Below, one piece after another: positions 11,063-21,692 of a stretch of DNA of 29,270 nucleotides. Numbering within the stretch: the first letter of the stretch is position 1; every line of letters starts with the position of its first letter. The notes beneath the pieces are model-generated. The model had not been told where the DNA came from. It did not search any database and saw nothing but the letters and a program-made list of their open reading frames with translations. This DNA comes from Chromera velia (lineage: Eukaryota > Sar > Chromeraceae), in assembly GCA_018398765.1 (NCBI GenBank), contig JAHBMJ010001535.1, forward strand, positions 1 through 29,270. Direction: 5' to 3'. The translations under genes were made by a program, and so were the position numbers.

Positions 11063-12540
11063 GCAGAGTTGGTTAACCCGTTATTGCCCTTTCGGAGTTG
11101 GCTCACTGGCCAACGTCCAAACAGCTTAAGAACAGTGGTCTAAGAATCGTCTTTCCACAGTGTTGTCTCTTCTTTGTATGCCGTCTTGGAGCTTCAGGAG
11201 TGACCGGATCGACCAGCATGTCAACATGGGTGAACTGAGATTCGGAAAGGTTAGTCACGAGTGAGCTGCTTGCTGCGTAGCTTATTTTTTCTTTCTTCTT
11301 TGTGCTGCAAATCTGTACAGTTCCTTCGTGAGTGCAGAATAGCATGTGGATGTCTGCGTTTTACTGTAAATTTTGTATGCATTCACTTGCATTTGGGTGA
11401 TTTTGGCACACACATCAGAATAAAATCGAGTTTAACAGTTTGTGTCTGGCATAAGATTTCGAGGAACGACGTATTGATGAAGTTATTCTCAATCTTATGA
11501 TGTGTTGACTCTTTTTAAGGGGAGGGTTAGGGGGGCAAAGCTCCCCTTATAGTTTGGCCTTCTGAATGTTTCGGAGCCCATTTTCTAAGTAAAGTTGACT
11601 CTTTAAAAACATGAGATTTTTATAAGTTTATAGTTTTACGAATGATACCGTTTGCTACCGTTTGCACTAGGTTTTAGCCTCGTACACCAAAAATTTTGTG
11701 TCAGTATCGAAATTATCGACGATACCCCCTTTTTTGGGAACCTTAAATTCCGATACGATACCGATACAATACCGATTCGATACTGATACGATACGATAGC
11801 TATCCCTATCTTAGCCTAGATCAAGACTAAGTTCAAGTACGTATGATCGTGAGTCGGATCGTCTTTTATTGATCATGTCAGATCGTCTCCAGGCCCTTAG
11901 TTCTACTATAGTTGTTCTAAGTATATTCCTAAAATTTTTATAGGGTTAATTATTTGATCGACATCCATTGAGAACAGAAAAAAAACTAGTTTAAATTACA
12001 CATAGTTTTATATTTTTTCTTTTTAATCATTGATAATCAAAAACATACTTGAGGGCTGTATACGCCTAGGATTTAGAATAGGAATCAGACTAAGATTATT
12101 CGATCATCTAGTCCAGGATATTTTACAATTTAATCTATGCCGATCTGTGCAGCTTGTGCTTAGCTGCATATGAATGTATACAAAAATTTTCGGGATTTAA
12201 TTGGCAGCAGCCGGGCAGCTGCATTTCTGGCAGCTGCGTTGCTGTAGGTCTAGCTGTACGTAAAGCGTTTATTGTACGCTGCAGGTCCGATTGAATTACA
12301 AGTGAGACGTATACATCGTGCTTAGTAGGCATCGTGAGTAGATGAACTTCACGTGCACTACAGCTGATCGAGACTGACTCCATGAAGATCCATTGTCATC
12401 AGCTGCCAGGCAGCCCAATCTTAATTGGTTCCGTCTCGATCGGCAGAAGAAGTGCAGAAGCAAAGCTGTTGAGAAGGATCGAGGGTGCCATCCAGTCTTG
12501 GGGAAGTCAACTCACCTACCTGCATTGAATCGATGAGGGG
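11063..12540. other. AT-rich spacer with degenerate GATAC repeats
   Basis: No gene seen. At about 11712-11803 a degenerate pentamer/hexamer array based on CGATAC (CGATACGATACCGATAC and variants) stands out. At 11517-11551 an 8 bp inverted repeat AAGGGGAG/CTCCCCTT flanks a G-rich run. The rest is AT-rich single-copy-looking sequence. Confidence 0.5.
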
Positions 12541-12566
12541 GCACACACATACACACACGCACGCAC

Positions 12567-12613
<47 letters not shown>
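12541..12613. repeat. (CA)n-(GA)n compound microsatellite
   Basis: Imperfect CA tract with CATA and CGCA interruptions, then about 20 GA units ending at 12613. Same CA-to-GA order as the two arrays inside the LRR-gene intron. Confidence 0.92.
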
Positions 12614-12615
<2 letters not shown>

Positions 12616-12756
12616 TGACTTTCCCCTATTCAAATATCGACACAGACAATCCAGCGGGTGGGTGAAAAAGAAAGTCAACGGAAGGCGAACAACGAAAATC
12701 AATAAAGAACATGTTACCTTTTCTGTTTCCTTCGTGTTCCCCTACCCAGGCAGGGG

Positions 12757-13420
12757 TGTGGGAGGAAAGGGGCAAAGGAAGGAAGGAAGAGAGGGGTGGA
12801 AGGGAAGCAAGGAAAGAAAAAATGAGGAAGAGAGAAAGGGAGGGAGAGAGGGAGCGAGGGAGAGGGAGCACGAAATTGCACGGCAAAAAGAAGGAGAAGG
12901 AGTGACGACATAAAAAAAATGCGGCTGAACATGGAAGGAGGGAAGAAAAGAAGGAAGAAACAAAGGCAGGAAGGAAGGAAGAAACAAGGGCAGGAAGAAT
13001 GCGAGAGACAAAGGAAGGGAAGCAAAAAAGGGAAGGAGGAGGAACGAAGACAGGGCGGAGGGGGATGGAGGGAGGTCAAGGAGGAAAGGAAGGAAGAAAA
13101 AAGCGAATGAAGGGATGTCCGGAAGGAAGGAAGGAAGTCCGGAACGAAGGCAATGAATAAAGAAAGGGGACAGAGGCACAGAGAGGAAGAGCGAGGGAGG
13201 CAGGATGAAAAGAAGAAGAAGAAGAAGAAGAAGAAGAAGAAGAAGACGAAGCAGAAGCAGAAGCAGAAGAAGCAGAAGCAGAAGCAGAAGAAGCAGAAGC
13301 AGAAGCAGAAGAAGAAGAAGAAGAAGAAGAAGAAGAAGAAGAAGAAGAAGATAAAAATCAAAGAGAGAAAGCGAGGGAAAGAGAGGCATGAAGAGAAAAA
13401 GGGGGAGGGACAGGAAAGCA
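12757..13420 (+). repeat. Long polypurine tract (GGAA, AAG, CAG units)
   Basis: About 660 bp in which the plus strand is almost only A and G. It starts with GGAAG/GAAAG units and becomes a pure AAG array mixed with CAG (AGAAGCAGAAGCAG) at 13207-13352. The long Phe/Leu/Ser open frames on the complementary strand and the Lys/Glu frames on this strand are by-products of the simple sequence and are not called as genes. Such tracts can form triplex (H-DNA) structures. Confidence 0.85.
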
Positions 13421-13655
13421 TTCCAACCTCGCTAGGGGGATCTGACTGAAGAAAAAAGAAACCATCCAGCCACAATCTGCGCACTACCTCGCTGCCCTCC
13501 TGCTCCTTGACAAGACCAAATGACAACCAAGATTACCTCACAACCAAACTCTAATAGACAAGTGAGTCACGACTGATCCAACTGGAAAAAAAGGAACGGA
13601 CTGAACGCCCCGCCCCCTTCTGTGACTGCTAGGTCAAATACCCCCACCCACCCAC

Positions 13656-14702
13656 CTACCTGCACACGAACAGATTGTTGAACGAGTCTGCTTCTTGAAT
13701 CGTCACGTCCCCGAATCCTGCCTCTTTCAGCAGCTCACTCGCCTTCTCCTCACCCCACATCATGCCCAAACCGTCGCCGCCATCCCGCAGCCCCACCGGC
13801 ATACAGTGCATCAAGCTCACACAATAAAGAAACGGCGCAAACGAGTTATGCGCATTTTCCCTCACAGGAGTTTTTGCTTTAATGTCCACCATCAAAAATG
13901 CTCCCCCTGCCCCTTTTTTCAAACACGCATGGATTTGTTTCAACGCCACTGCTGGTTTAGACAGGTCGTGAATGACATCAAAGGCACTTACCCAGTCAAA
14001 CGCCCCGTGCTTCTCCTCAGCCTCCAAGAAGGCACTAATATCCGAAGCGACAAAACGGACATTCGACAGGCCCCGATCCTTCGCACGCTGTTCTGCTACC
14101 TGAATAGCTGTCACATCGAGGTCAATCCCCGTGAAGTTGGAGGAAGGAAACGCAGCCGCTAACAACAACAGGACCTCCCCCTCCCCGCACCCGACATCCA
14201 AAAATTCAACCCCCCCCTTTTGCAACTGACTCTGAAGCAAACCCCCCTCGACTGCTGGGACAAATTTTGAAATCAAAGTTGCTCGGTGTTTCTCATCTGC
14301 AGCCCTTCCCATCCAATCCGAGAACCGCCCGTATTTCTCGTATGCAATGCCGTCTCCTGTTTTGGCTGCGGCGGCAACGGACGAGAACGCGCACTCACAG
14401 AGGAGGGGCATTTCTTCAAAGTAGGGCCCAAAATTTCGAATGGGACCACGAAGCCTCAAGGGCATCAAGTACTTCTCTTCATGTTCTCCCCTGATTTCCA
14501 AAATTGTGCCGGTAGCAAGCACTGCAAGAATTTCCTTCGTGTACCTCACGTCCGTTTTCGCCACCGCTGCCACAGCAGCCGGCGTAAGAGGTTCTTCATA
14601 GTCCAGCAGAACCTTCAAAATTCCTGTCTTGTACGCAATGGCCAGGGCAATAGTTGTGGAGGTGCTATTCAGAAGGCCAATGACCTTGTTCTCGATCTCC
14701 AT
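13656..14702 (-). CDS. SAM-dependent methyltransferase, Rv2258c-like architecture
   Basis: 348-residue intronless reading starting at ATG 14702. Residues 1-75 look like a winged-helix/dimerisation domain. A class I methyltransferase fold follows: motif I FLDVGCGEGE (167-176), the acidic ribose-binding Asp in FTGIDLD (190-196), and the motif IV-like FDVIHDL (241-247). The order and the C-terminal NNLFVCR resemble the bacterial/eukaryotic Rv2258c-like family of small-molecule or transcriptional methyltransferases; the substrate is unknown. No organelle leader is evident, so it is probably cytosolic. The TAG stop is embedded in CAG-GTAGGT, a perfect splice donor, so a short extra 3-prime exon is possible, although ending at FVCR fits the family. 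It lies head to head with BolA, 617 bp apart. Confidence 0.88.
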   Translation of the reverse strand: MEIENKVIGLLNSTSTTIALAIAYKTGILKVLLDYEEPLTPAAVAAVAKTDVRYTKEILAVLATGTILEIRGEHEEKYLMPLRLRGPIRNFGPYFEEMPLLCECAFSSVAAAAKTGDGIAYEKYGRFSDWMGRAADEKHRATLISKFVPAVEGGLLQSQLQKGGVEFLDVGCGEGEVLLLLAAAFPSSNFTGIDLDVTAIQVAEQRAKDRGLSNVRFVASDISAFLEAEEKHGAFDWVSAFDVIHDLSKPAVALKQIHACLKKGAGGAFLMVDIKAKTPVRENAHNSFAPFLYCVSLMHCMPVGLRDGGDGLGMMWGEEKASELLKEAGFGDVTIQEADSFNNLFVCR

Positions 14703-15319
14703 GTTGAATCAAAAGAGGGAAACGAGACAGAAACGAAGGACGACTGAGAACCGGGTCGAGCAACTGCAAAAGAAGTGAAACCGATTCTCTGACTTACTTG
14801 TGGATCGAATCACAAACACACTTGGGAGGGTTTAGAGGGAGCCGAGAGCAACGCAACTACGTACCCATGAAGCAAAAGACCGCGTGCGAAGTCTCCATGA
14901 CTCAGAGATACTCAGAGACGGATCCGACGATTCAAGAAGATCGAATGTTTAATTTGCATGTCAGGAGACGGAGACGGCTTTTCGTTTCGAGACATGCCAT
15001 GGCCATGCACCGGTAAATGAAGGAGACGGCTTTCCCACTGAGACGTAGACGGTCCAGTTGAAGACAGCTGGAAGATGCTTGGAAAAAGGGGCCGGACGCG
15101 AGTCGGTAGCAATGCTGTACATGTCTTGCGGCCGCTTTATGTCTGTCGAAAAGAGGTTTACTTTCTAGCGATTTCTTCCCCTTGCACAGAGCCCTGCGAC
15201 TCTTCGGCGGCGCATGCATCTTTCGTTGGCCTCTTGAGAGACAGAGAGAGGGAGAGAGAGAGAGAGCTCTACAGCCACAAAGGCCGCCACCCTTGTAAGT
15301 GGCTTTGAACCAGCGGCGG
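14703..15319. other. Shared upstream region of methyltransferase and BolA genes
   Basis: Divergent intergenic region with 5-prime UTRs and promoters of both genes presumably inside. A short GA run lies at 15239-15267. I see no TATA box or other site I would stand behind. Confidence 0.4.
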
Positions 15320-17011
15320 ATGTGGTTGCGCAGCTCTGTCCGAGTGTCGCAGACAGCCTTTTCCGTTTTCAAGAGCTCCTTTGCTTCAGCAGCCACTGCA
15401 CCGAAAAAGACAAAAATGGGTCCTGTGCAGGATGCAATGCGAAAGAAGGTGCGTTCGGTTTTTCCCCTTCATTTTCTGGTACATCAGAAGTTTCGGATTA
15501 CCAGATGTCACGGATTGACCCCATCATTCGTGTGTGCAGCTGACCGAGCAGCTCAAACCGACGAAACTGGAAATCGAAGACGAGGTCAGTTCCTTCCGCA
15601 TGTATCGACGGACAGAACTCGACCGCACAGCCGTCTGTCCAACCCCAGCGTCGCTCTCGTCTCTTGCCCCCGTCCCTCCTCCCGGTTCTGTTTGTCCATT
15701 TCTCCGTCGTCTTCCTTTGATCGGGGTACCTTTGCCTTCTTGGCGTATCTGTTGTCCCTGTCCATTTCCAAATCATCCAACGCTCTGTCTGAGCTGCCAC
15801 GATTTCCTCACTGCCGCCTTCCCTCATTCTGCGTTCCGTTTTCTGGCTTTCGCGCCATTCGGCTCGCATTTGCTCATCTGCGTTGCCTTGCTCACTGTGT
15901 CGCTGGTGTGCAGTCATACAAACACAGAGGGCACAGGGGTGTGGCAGAGGACGACAAGTTTGCACACGGAGAGACGCACTTCAAGTGAGTAAGTGGAAGA
16001 GTAAATGAATGGGAGATAGCGTGAACTTGTGAGTAAGTGGATGAGTGAGTGAGTGAGTGAGTGAGTGAGTGAGTGAGTGAGTGAGTTAGTGAGCGAGTGA
16101 GTGAGTGAGTGAGTGAGTGAGATAGGAGAGAGGGGGGAGAGAGAGACTTTGTGTGCGTAAGAGTGAGAGGGCGGAGAGAAAGAGAGGGGGGAGAGAGAGA
16201 CTTTGTGTGCGTAAGAGTGAGAGGGCGGGGAGAGAGAAAGAGAGAGGAAGCGAGAGGAAGGGAGGGAGGGAGGGAGGGAGGGGGGGGGAGTGTCGAGGGG
16301 AAGGGAGAGCGCGAGCGAGATACAAGCAAGGATGACTCAACTGGTGAGTAAGGGTGGCGGTCTGTGACTCTGCAGCCGTCGTACCTTCCTGCTTGAACGG
16401 AAATTGTTTGAATGCATACATAAGTGCCCCTGAACTGTAAGTGAAGAACTTTGGGGCGATCCTTTAGAGAGCCCATTGGATGACCTGTTTCCTACTGATG
16501 CTCTCTCTGTCCAGTTTATCCGTTTGATCGATCGAGGTGCCCTTCAATGACTGATCAAATAGACACCATCTTGGATGAAATCCTTTCACCGATTTTGCAG
16601 AGACGTTCAAATAGTTCTTGATACTCCCTTGTGAGTAAATTGATGTTGCCTAGTCGGTTCGCCTGTTGCTGCGTTGGCCCTCTCCGAACTTATCATCCTC
16701 TTCTTGTGCACTCTGCAGTTTCATTCTTTCGTGCAATCATCTTTTCATTTCTTTTTCTTCACTTGCGTCTTCACGCAGAGATTTTCATTAAACTCTTAAT
16801 TTGGATTTGTATCTTGCGATTGATTGTTGATCGATGCAGCGTGGAGATCGAGAGTGAAGCCTTTTCTGGGATGCCGATGCTGAAGAGGCATCAGTTGGTC
16901 TATCAGGTTCTGGACGACGAAATGAAGAATTTTGTCCATGCGCTGTCCATTAAAGCTAGACCGCCACCAGCTGCATTGCCACTAGCATCGCCAGAGGATG
17001 CAGCAAAGTGA
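15320..17011 (+). CDS. BolA family protein, likely mitochondrial
   Basis: BolA protein that partners monothiol glutaredoxins in Fe-S cluster delivery. Four exons: 15320-15448, 15540-15584, 15914-15984, 16840-17011 (phases 0, 0, 2), all introns GT-AG, giving 138 residues and a TGA stop. Residues 1-32 are Arg/Ser/Ala-rich without acids, a typical mitochondrial presequence. The BolA fold follows: MGPVQDAMRKK LTEQLKP (33-49), LEIEDES (53-59), GETHF loop, EAFSGMPMLKRHQLVY with the family-invariant His, and VHALSIKARPP (113-123). The [H/C] loop has His-rich sequence (SYKHRGH) and no Cys. The joins reproduce the BolA order exactly, which supports the exon model. The start was chosen at the first ATG in frame. 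The C-terminal 15 residues are a Pro/Ala tail. Plastid targeting is less likely because no signal peptide is seen. Confidence 0.93.
16041..16320 (+). repeat. GTGA array and tandem GA-rich repeats in BolA intron 3
   Basis: Intron 3 (15985-16839) begins GTGAGTAAGTGG. A near copy of this start at 16029-16040 leads into about 20 GTGA/GTGAGT units (16041-16120). Then comes a 54 bp tandem duplication (copies starting 16127 and 16181, each with six Gs, a GA run and CTTTGTGTGCGTAAGAGTG), followed by GGGA units to about 16290. Confidence 0.88.
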
Positions 17012-17717
17012 TCGACTCTGGAGGCGGTAGTGCCACTGGCAGTATTAGTAACACGTGCAGCTCTAGCTCCTTGAAGTAAGCCAGAGGCCAGGCCAGAGGT
17101 CTAGGGCGAAAAGGAGTCTTTAAGGGACAGCCCTAGGGACAGCAAAAGGCTGGGCAAAAGGACCCGACAATAGATTTCATAAAGCTAATAATCAAGCCGG
17201 CACACCTAGTGGAACACTCTGGCAAAGTTTCCTAAGAAATTGTGAAGGTCAAAATTTTAAATTTAAAGTTATACAGAGCGTTAGAAAACTATAATCAGAA
17301 TACATTAATTGTACAACGGTATAATACGTGTTAATACGGTGTTGTTTTCTTCATCAAACTTAATATTTTATATAATATGCACTGCACTAGGCACTGCAAT
17401 TCTTTACGAAAAGGTTTATATTCAGTTAGTAATAAAAAGATACTTCAATTATAGCTAATTAATTAGTATATTTCTCTTTTAAAAACTTATAAAAATTAAC
17501 TTTAAAAAGACACATATTCATTTTTTCTATGCTATCCTTTTTTTGGTCATAATTTACATAAGTTTAATTTTCGGTTTAATGCATGCATGCATGCTTCTAT
17601 GAGTTCGATCAGATGAGAAAATTCAGGAAAAAAAAAAAATGAACGTCAATATTTGTTTTTAATCACTGGGTGCGTCGCCAGGTCGCATTGTGTCATGCTA
17701 GGTGTCATGCGACTGAA
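17012..17717. other. AT-rich spacer between convergent genes
   Basis: 3-prime flanks of BolA (+) and the LRR gene (-). Strongly AT-rich from about 17230 to 17650, with a GCAT tandem (GCATGCATGCATGC) at about 17580-17594 and a poly-A run near 17627-17639. No gene seen. Confidence 0.5.
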
Positions 17718-19411
17718 TTACGACCTAGATTGTGTCGTACCGACATGGGAAGGGTGTTGCCACTCCCTCTGCATGCTGGCCGCCAGCTCTGCAATTTGAC
17801 GAGACCTTGTTGCAGCTGCCTGCCTGCTCCTTTCTGCCTCTGAAATGAGCACCCGCATTTCTGCCTCTCGTCGCTCAACACGCCCACGAGCTGCTGCCAG
17901 GTCTGCAAGAGCTGCATCCCGCGCCTGCCGGACCTCCTCCACCTCCGTTGACAAAAGTCCGACACGGGCAAGGGCCTGTTGAGCTCTCTGCTCAGCCTCC
18001 TCAATTTTGCCCTCAAACTCCTTCTCCGTCTGCTCCTTCTGCCTGCGGACTTGTGACTGAAGCGAGGAGAGCTCTTCCTGCACAGCAGCCAGAAGAGACT
18101 CGCGGCTCTCGACTGCCGTCTCTGCCTCTTTCGTCCGTCCCTCTGCCGCCTCTGCCCTCTGTAGGGCCTCCTCCAAACCTGTTTGGAGGCGGTCGATCTC
18201 CTCCTCGTACCGCGTCTCCATCCTCAACGCCCTTTCTCTCTCTCCTTCGACCTGCACACAGCTCATTCAAGTAGAGAGCCCAAAAAGGAAGCGATACAGT
18301 GGAAAAGCAAGAAATAGTTTGCCAATGCTTGGGATACCAGTTTCGGGCTGGGACACTAGTCGAAAATGAGAGTGACGGTAGAAAAAGACAAGAAACTGAA
18401 AGGAGCAAAGAAAGGAAGGAAAATGAGAATGGAAAAGAGTGTCCAAAAAGCAAACAGGCCCCCCCCAAAGGAGCAGCTGCCCACCTCTTCTCTCCACTCT
18501 TCCTCGACTTCTCTTCGTATCCTCTCTGTAAGTCTGCGATCGGCCGCTCCAGTTAGCTCGGCCTGCTCCTGCTGAGCTACGCGGAGCCTTTCCTGCAGAG
18601 TTCTTATTTGCTCTGCCTGGTCGTCTAACACTCTGTCCTTCACTGCCACCTGCATCTGCGCTTGCTTGGCAGAAGCCTCTGAGGCCGCTAAGCGGGATTC
18701 CACTCCCTGCAGGGCTTGCAGCTCAAGATTCGCAGCCCTTAGCTCGGACTCCCTCTCCTTCAGAGAGACGGACAGAGTCTCGCGCTGCCTTTCGGACTCG
18801 GCGGCTGCTGCCCTGAGGGACGAAACGGCAGCGGCATGACGAGCAGAGGCGGCCTCCACGTCTGCCTCTGTTCTTCTCTGCAGATCGGATACCTCCTCTC
18901 GTAAGACCGCAAGGTCATCTCTGGCACGTCTCTCCTTCTCCGTCACCCGCATTCTCTCCTCCTTCTCTGACTGGAGGGCGGATTGTAAACGCATGGTCTC
19001 TGCAGCTGTGGCGACGCGGGCTCGGTCAAACGCGCTTTCTGCCTCTGCCCGCGCTCTTGCTGCCTCTTCTCTACTCTCAGCTGCCTGTCTTCTTTCGGTT
19101 TCGCTTCTCTGCCTCTCTGCCAAGACAGACTCTTCCAGTCTGTCGGACCTGCGTTTCTCCTCTTGGATCCTAGTCTGCAGTCTTGACAAAGCAGAGGCAA
19201 AACGCGCCTCCAGGTCTGAGGTCCGACGTGAACCCTCTGCCTCTGCTGCATCCATCTTTGCCTGCAGACGGAGAGCCTTCTCTTCAAGGACTTCCTTCTC
19301 TCTGTACAAAAGGCCGAGCTTCGAGTCTTGCTCTGCCCTTGCGGACTCTGCAATCGTGCTCTGGTGCTGCAGAGCTGCAAGACGAGTGCGGAGTCGCTCG
19401 CATTCTTCCTG

Positions 19412-19475
<64 letters not shown>

Positions 19476-19523
19476 AAGCAAGAAGTTTGGAGACATAATG
19501 GCCAAGGTGAGAAGAGCATGGGT

Positions 19524-19579
<56 letters not shown>

Positions 19580-21692
19580 GAGGCAATAACAAAAAAACAA
19601 AAAAAGTCACCCGCTCCGCCACCCCAAAGGGACACGAACTGAGTGAGGAGGGGCCAGACAGACAGGTAGGAAAGTGATAAATCACAGCTGAATGTTGTGA
19701 CAAAAGGTTCAGAAGAGAAAGAGCAAAAGAATCCTCCTGAAGAACTCAACAAGAGAGCCTAGCTTCACTCACCTGCGCCATTTCTTTTTCTTCCTTTACG
19801 CCGGCAACGACTCTCTTGTGCTCTGCTGCCGTCCGTTCGGCAACCTCCTCGCTCTCTCTCAACCTCCTCTCGCACCCCTCTACTGTCTCCCTCAACACCT
19901 CCGCAGACCTCCTCGCCTCAACGAACTCAGCGTCTCTGTCTCGTTGCCTGCTCTCTGCCTCTGCTGCCTGCTGCTCCTGTCTCTCGAGTCTCTCAACCAA
20001 ACTTCCGTTCTCTCTTCTCACTGCCCCCAACTCCCTCTGGTACTCGTCCAGACGTCTCTGCGTCTCCTCCACCGCACCTGTGGCCGTGCGGAGGCCATCA
20101 GACAATGTGTCCTTCTCTCGAACTGTTGCCTCAAGATCCGAAGACAAACGCCGCACCTCCTCCTCTCGCGTGCCTAGATCACCCCTGGCAGACTGCAACC
20201 CTGCCTCGAGACGACTCACGGCAGCAGAGGCAGAGTGGCGAGCTTCGTCTCGTTCCCTTTCTGCTGCTGCTTGCCGGGATTCGGACTCCAGGAAGGACTG
20301 TTGCAGAGCCCGGAAAGCTTGTTTCTCGCTTTCTCGGGCTGCTCTCTCTGCCGCTAGCTCTTTCGCGAGTCCCTCAACCTCTGCCTCTACCCTTTCCCTG
20401 ACAGCCTCTCGGCGTGTCACTTCCTGATCAATCCTGGCAAGGTCAGACAGCAGACCCTGCTGCTTCTCGTTTGCCTGCCTACGGACTCGGGCAACTAGCT
20501 CGGCACACCGATTCCTCTCCCTGTTCACCTCTGCCGACTGGGTCTCTAACTTCATCCGGAGGGCGCCGTTCTCCCCCCTCAGCTGAGATAGCTCGGATAG
20601 CAGAGACCTGCACAAACCGGCAGGGACGTGCACAGAGGAGGACCCCCCAGGGTCGGCAGAAAGAGCCGCAACGGCAACAGCTCCGTCGAGACCGACACCC
20701 TCCTCACGGGGATATCTGAGGGTCTCTTTTTCTTTTTCTTTCCCCCCGTGTCCGGACACTCCTCCCCGCTGTCTGCCGTTCGACACTGGGGTTCGACCAC
20801 TCTGCTGAGGGGACAGGCGTGAGGAGGGACGGGGGCCCTCTGTCACCCCTCTCAACGGAGGGGACGCTTGTGTTTGTGCTGTTGCGGTTTTTCGAGCGGC
20901 CTCTTCCAGTTCTGCCTGGAGAGAGTCCAGAGACAGAGCGGAGGAGCGTACCGCCTCTCGCTCTTCCTTCGTTACCCCCACCTCGTCAATGAAGGTAGCT
21001 GAGGGGGCAAAGCGCACGAGGGCTGTGCGCAGTGCGGGGTGCTGACAAATGAAGTTTCCGATCCTCCCTCCCCGTACCCCCTCGACATCCGAAAAACGAA
21101 GTCTCTCGAGACGGGAAAGGCCGCCCAGAGACGTCAATTGATGGAACGAGTCGATGCAGTTACCCCTGACGTCCAGACACAAAAGTGAATACTCACCCCC
21201 CCACATCTGTTGCAACCCTTCTAAACTGCTGATCTGGTTGTATGCAACCATCAGCTTGCGTAATTCTGTCAGGGGTGCCAGGCCTCCCAGGCTTCTGAGA
21301 GCATTGCTTGACAGATCGAGTATTCGGAGGGATGTGAGGTGCTCTGTATTCTCTATTGCCTGTATCTGATTTGACGACAGAACTAACTCCTCGAGAGATC
21401 GAGAGAAATTCTCCAACCCGACCATCGACTTGATGCGGTTGGCGTGCAAGTTCAGGACTCGGAGGTTTTTGTACAGGTGCAAATTGGAGATGTCACACAC
21501 TGACGCGAGTCCTGCTCCAAATAGATTGAGCTCTTTTAATTCTTCGAGGGGGGGAGGGAGGTTAGATGGGGGAACAACGCCAAACACCTCCCCCCCTCCT
21601 TGCTCCTCCCCTCTCTGCGCCGTCTCCTTCTCGGGACTCCGGCTCCGGATACGAAAATCCGGAATTCTCTTCCCTGCATGGGTGCGGGACAT
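17718..21692 (-). CDS. LRR plus long coiled-coil protein, LRRCC1/centrosomal type
   Basis: Three exons on the minus strand: 21692-19773, 19408-18485 and 18251-17718, all phase 0, joined by GTGAGT...CAG and GTGGGC...CAG introns. Product about 1125 residues. Residues about 50-200 are five to six SDS22-like leucine-rich repeats (LKELNLFGAGL, LRVLNLHANRI, LEELVLSSNQI, LRILDLSSNAL, LRKLMVAYNQI, LLCLDVRGNCI) with a C-terminal cap. Residues about 270-370 are disordered. From about 390 almost to the end the sequence is Glu/Arg/Ala/Gln-rich heptad coiled coil. This architecture matches centrosome/basal-body proteins such as LRRCC1, so a centriole or flagellar role is likely but inferred. The start MSRTHAGKR at 21692 is preferred; an upstream ATG at 21782 is in frame and adds 30 hydrophobic, Cys-rich residues. 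A head-to-head promoter is shared with the ferredoxin-like gene. Confidence 0.85.
19413..19579. repeat. Two (CA)n-(GA)n microsatellites in LRR-gene intron 1
   Basis: On the plus strand 19413-19450 is (AC)19 and then (AG)n; at 19527-19579 a second CA-then-GA array follows. Intron 1 is 19409-19772. On the sense (minus) strand this gives two TC-then-TG blocks, the second one ending directly at the TTCAG acceptor. Confidence 0.92.

Noticed and set aside
11517-11551. GGGGAG/CTCCCC hairpin as a terminator
   Set aside because: Bacterial-type terminators do not apply in this eukaryotic context and no gene ends there.
13207-13352. CRISPR-like or coding interpretation of regular AGAAGCAG units
   Set aside because: Simple trinucleotide repeat without unique spacers.
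12714-13526. Phe/Leu/Cys-rich and Lys-rich open frames
   Set aside because: Direct translation of a polypurine/polypyrimidine tract; no domain and the same length is open in several frames.
15892-16476. Minus-strand open frame rich in LTHSLTHS repeats
   Set aside because: Antisense reading of the GTGA array inside BolA intron 3.
18993-19412. Plus-strand open frames antisense to the LRR coiled-coil exons
   Set aside because: Ser/Leu/Ala-rich mirror of a Glu/Arg-rich coiled coil; no independent evidence.
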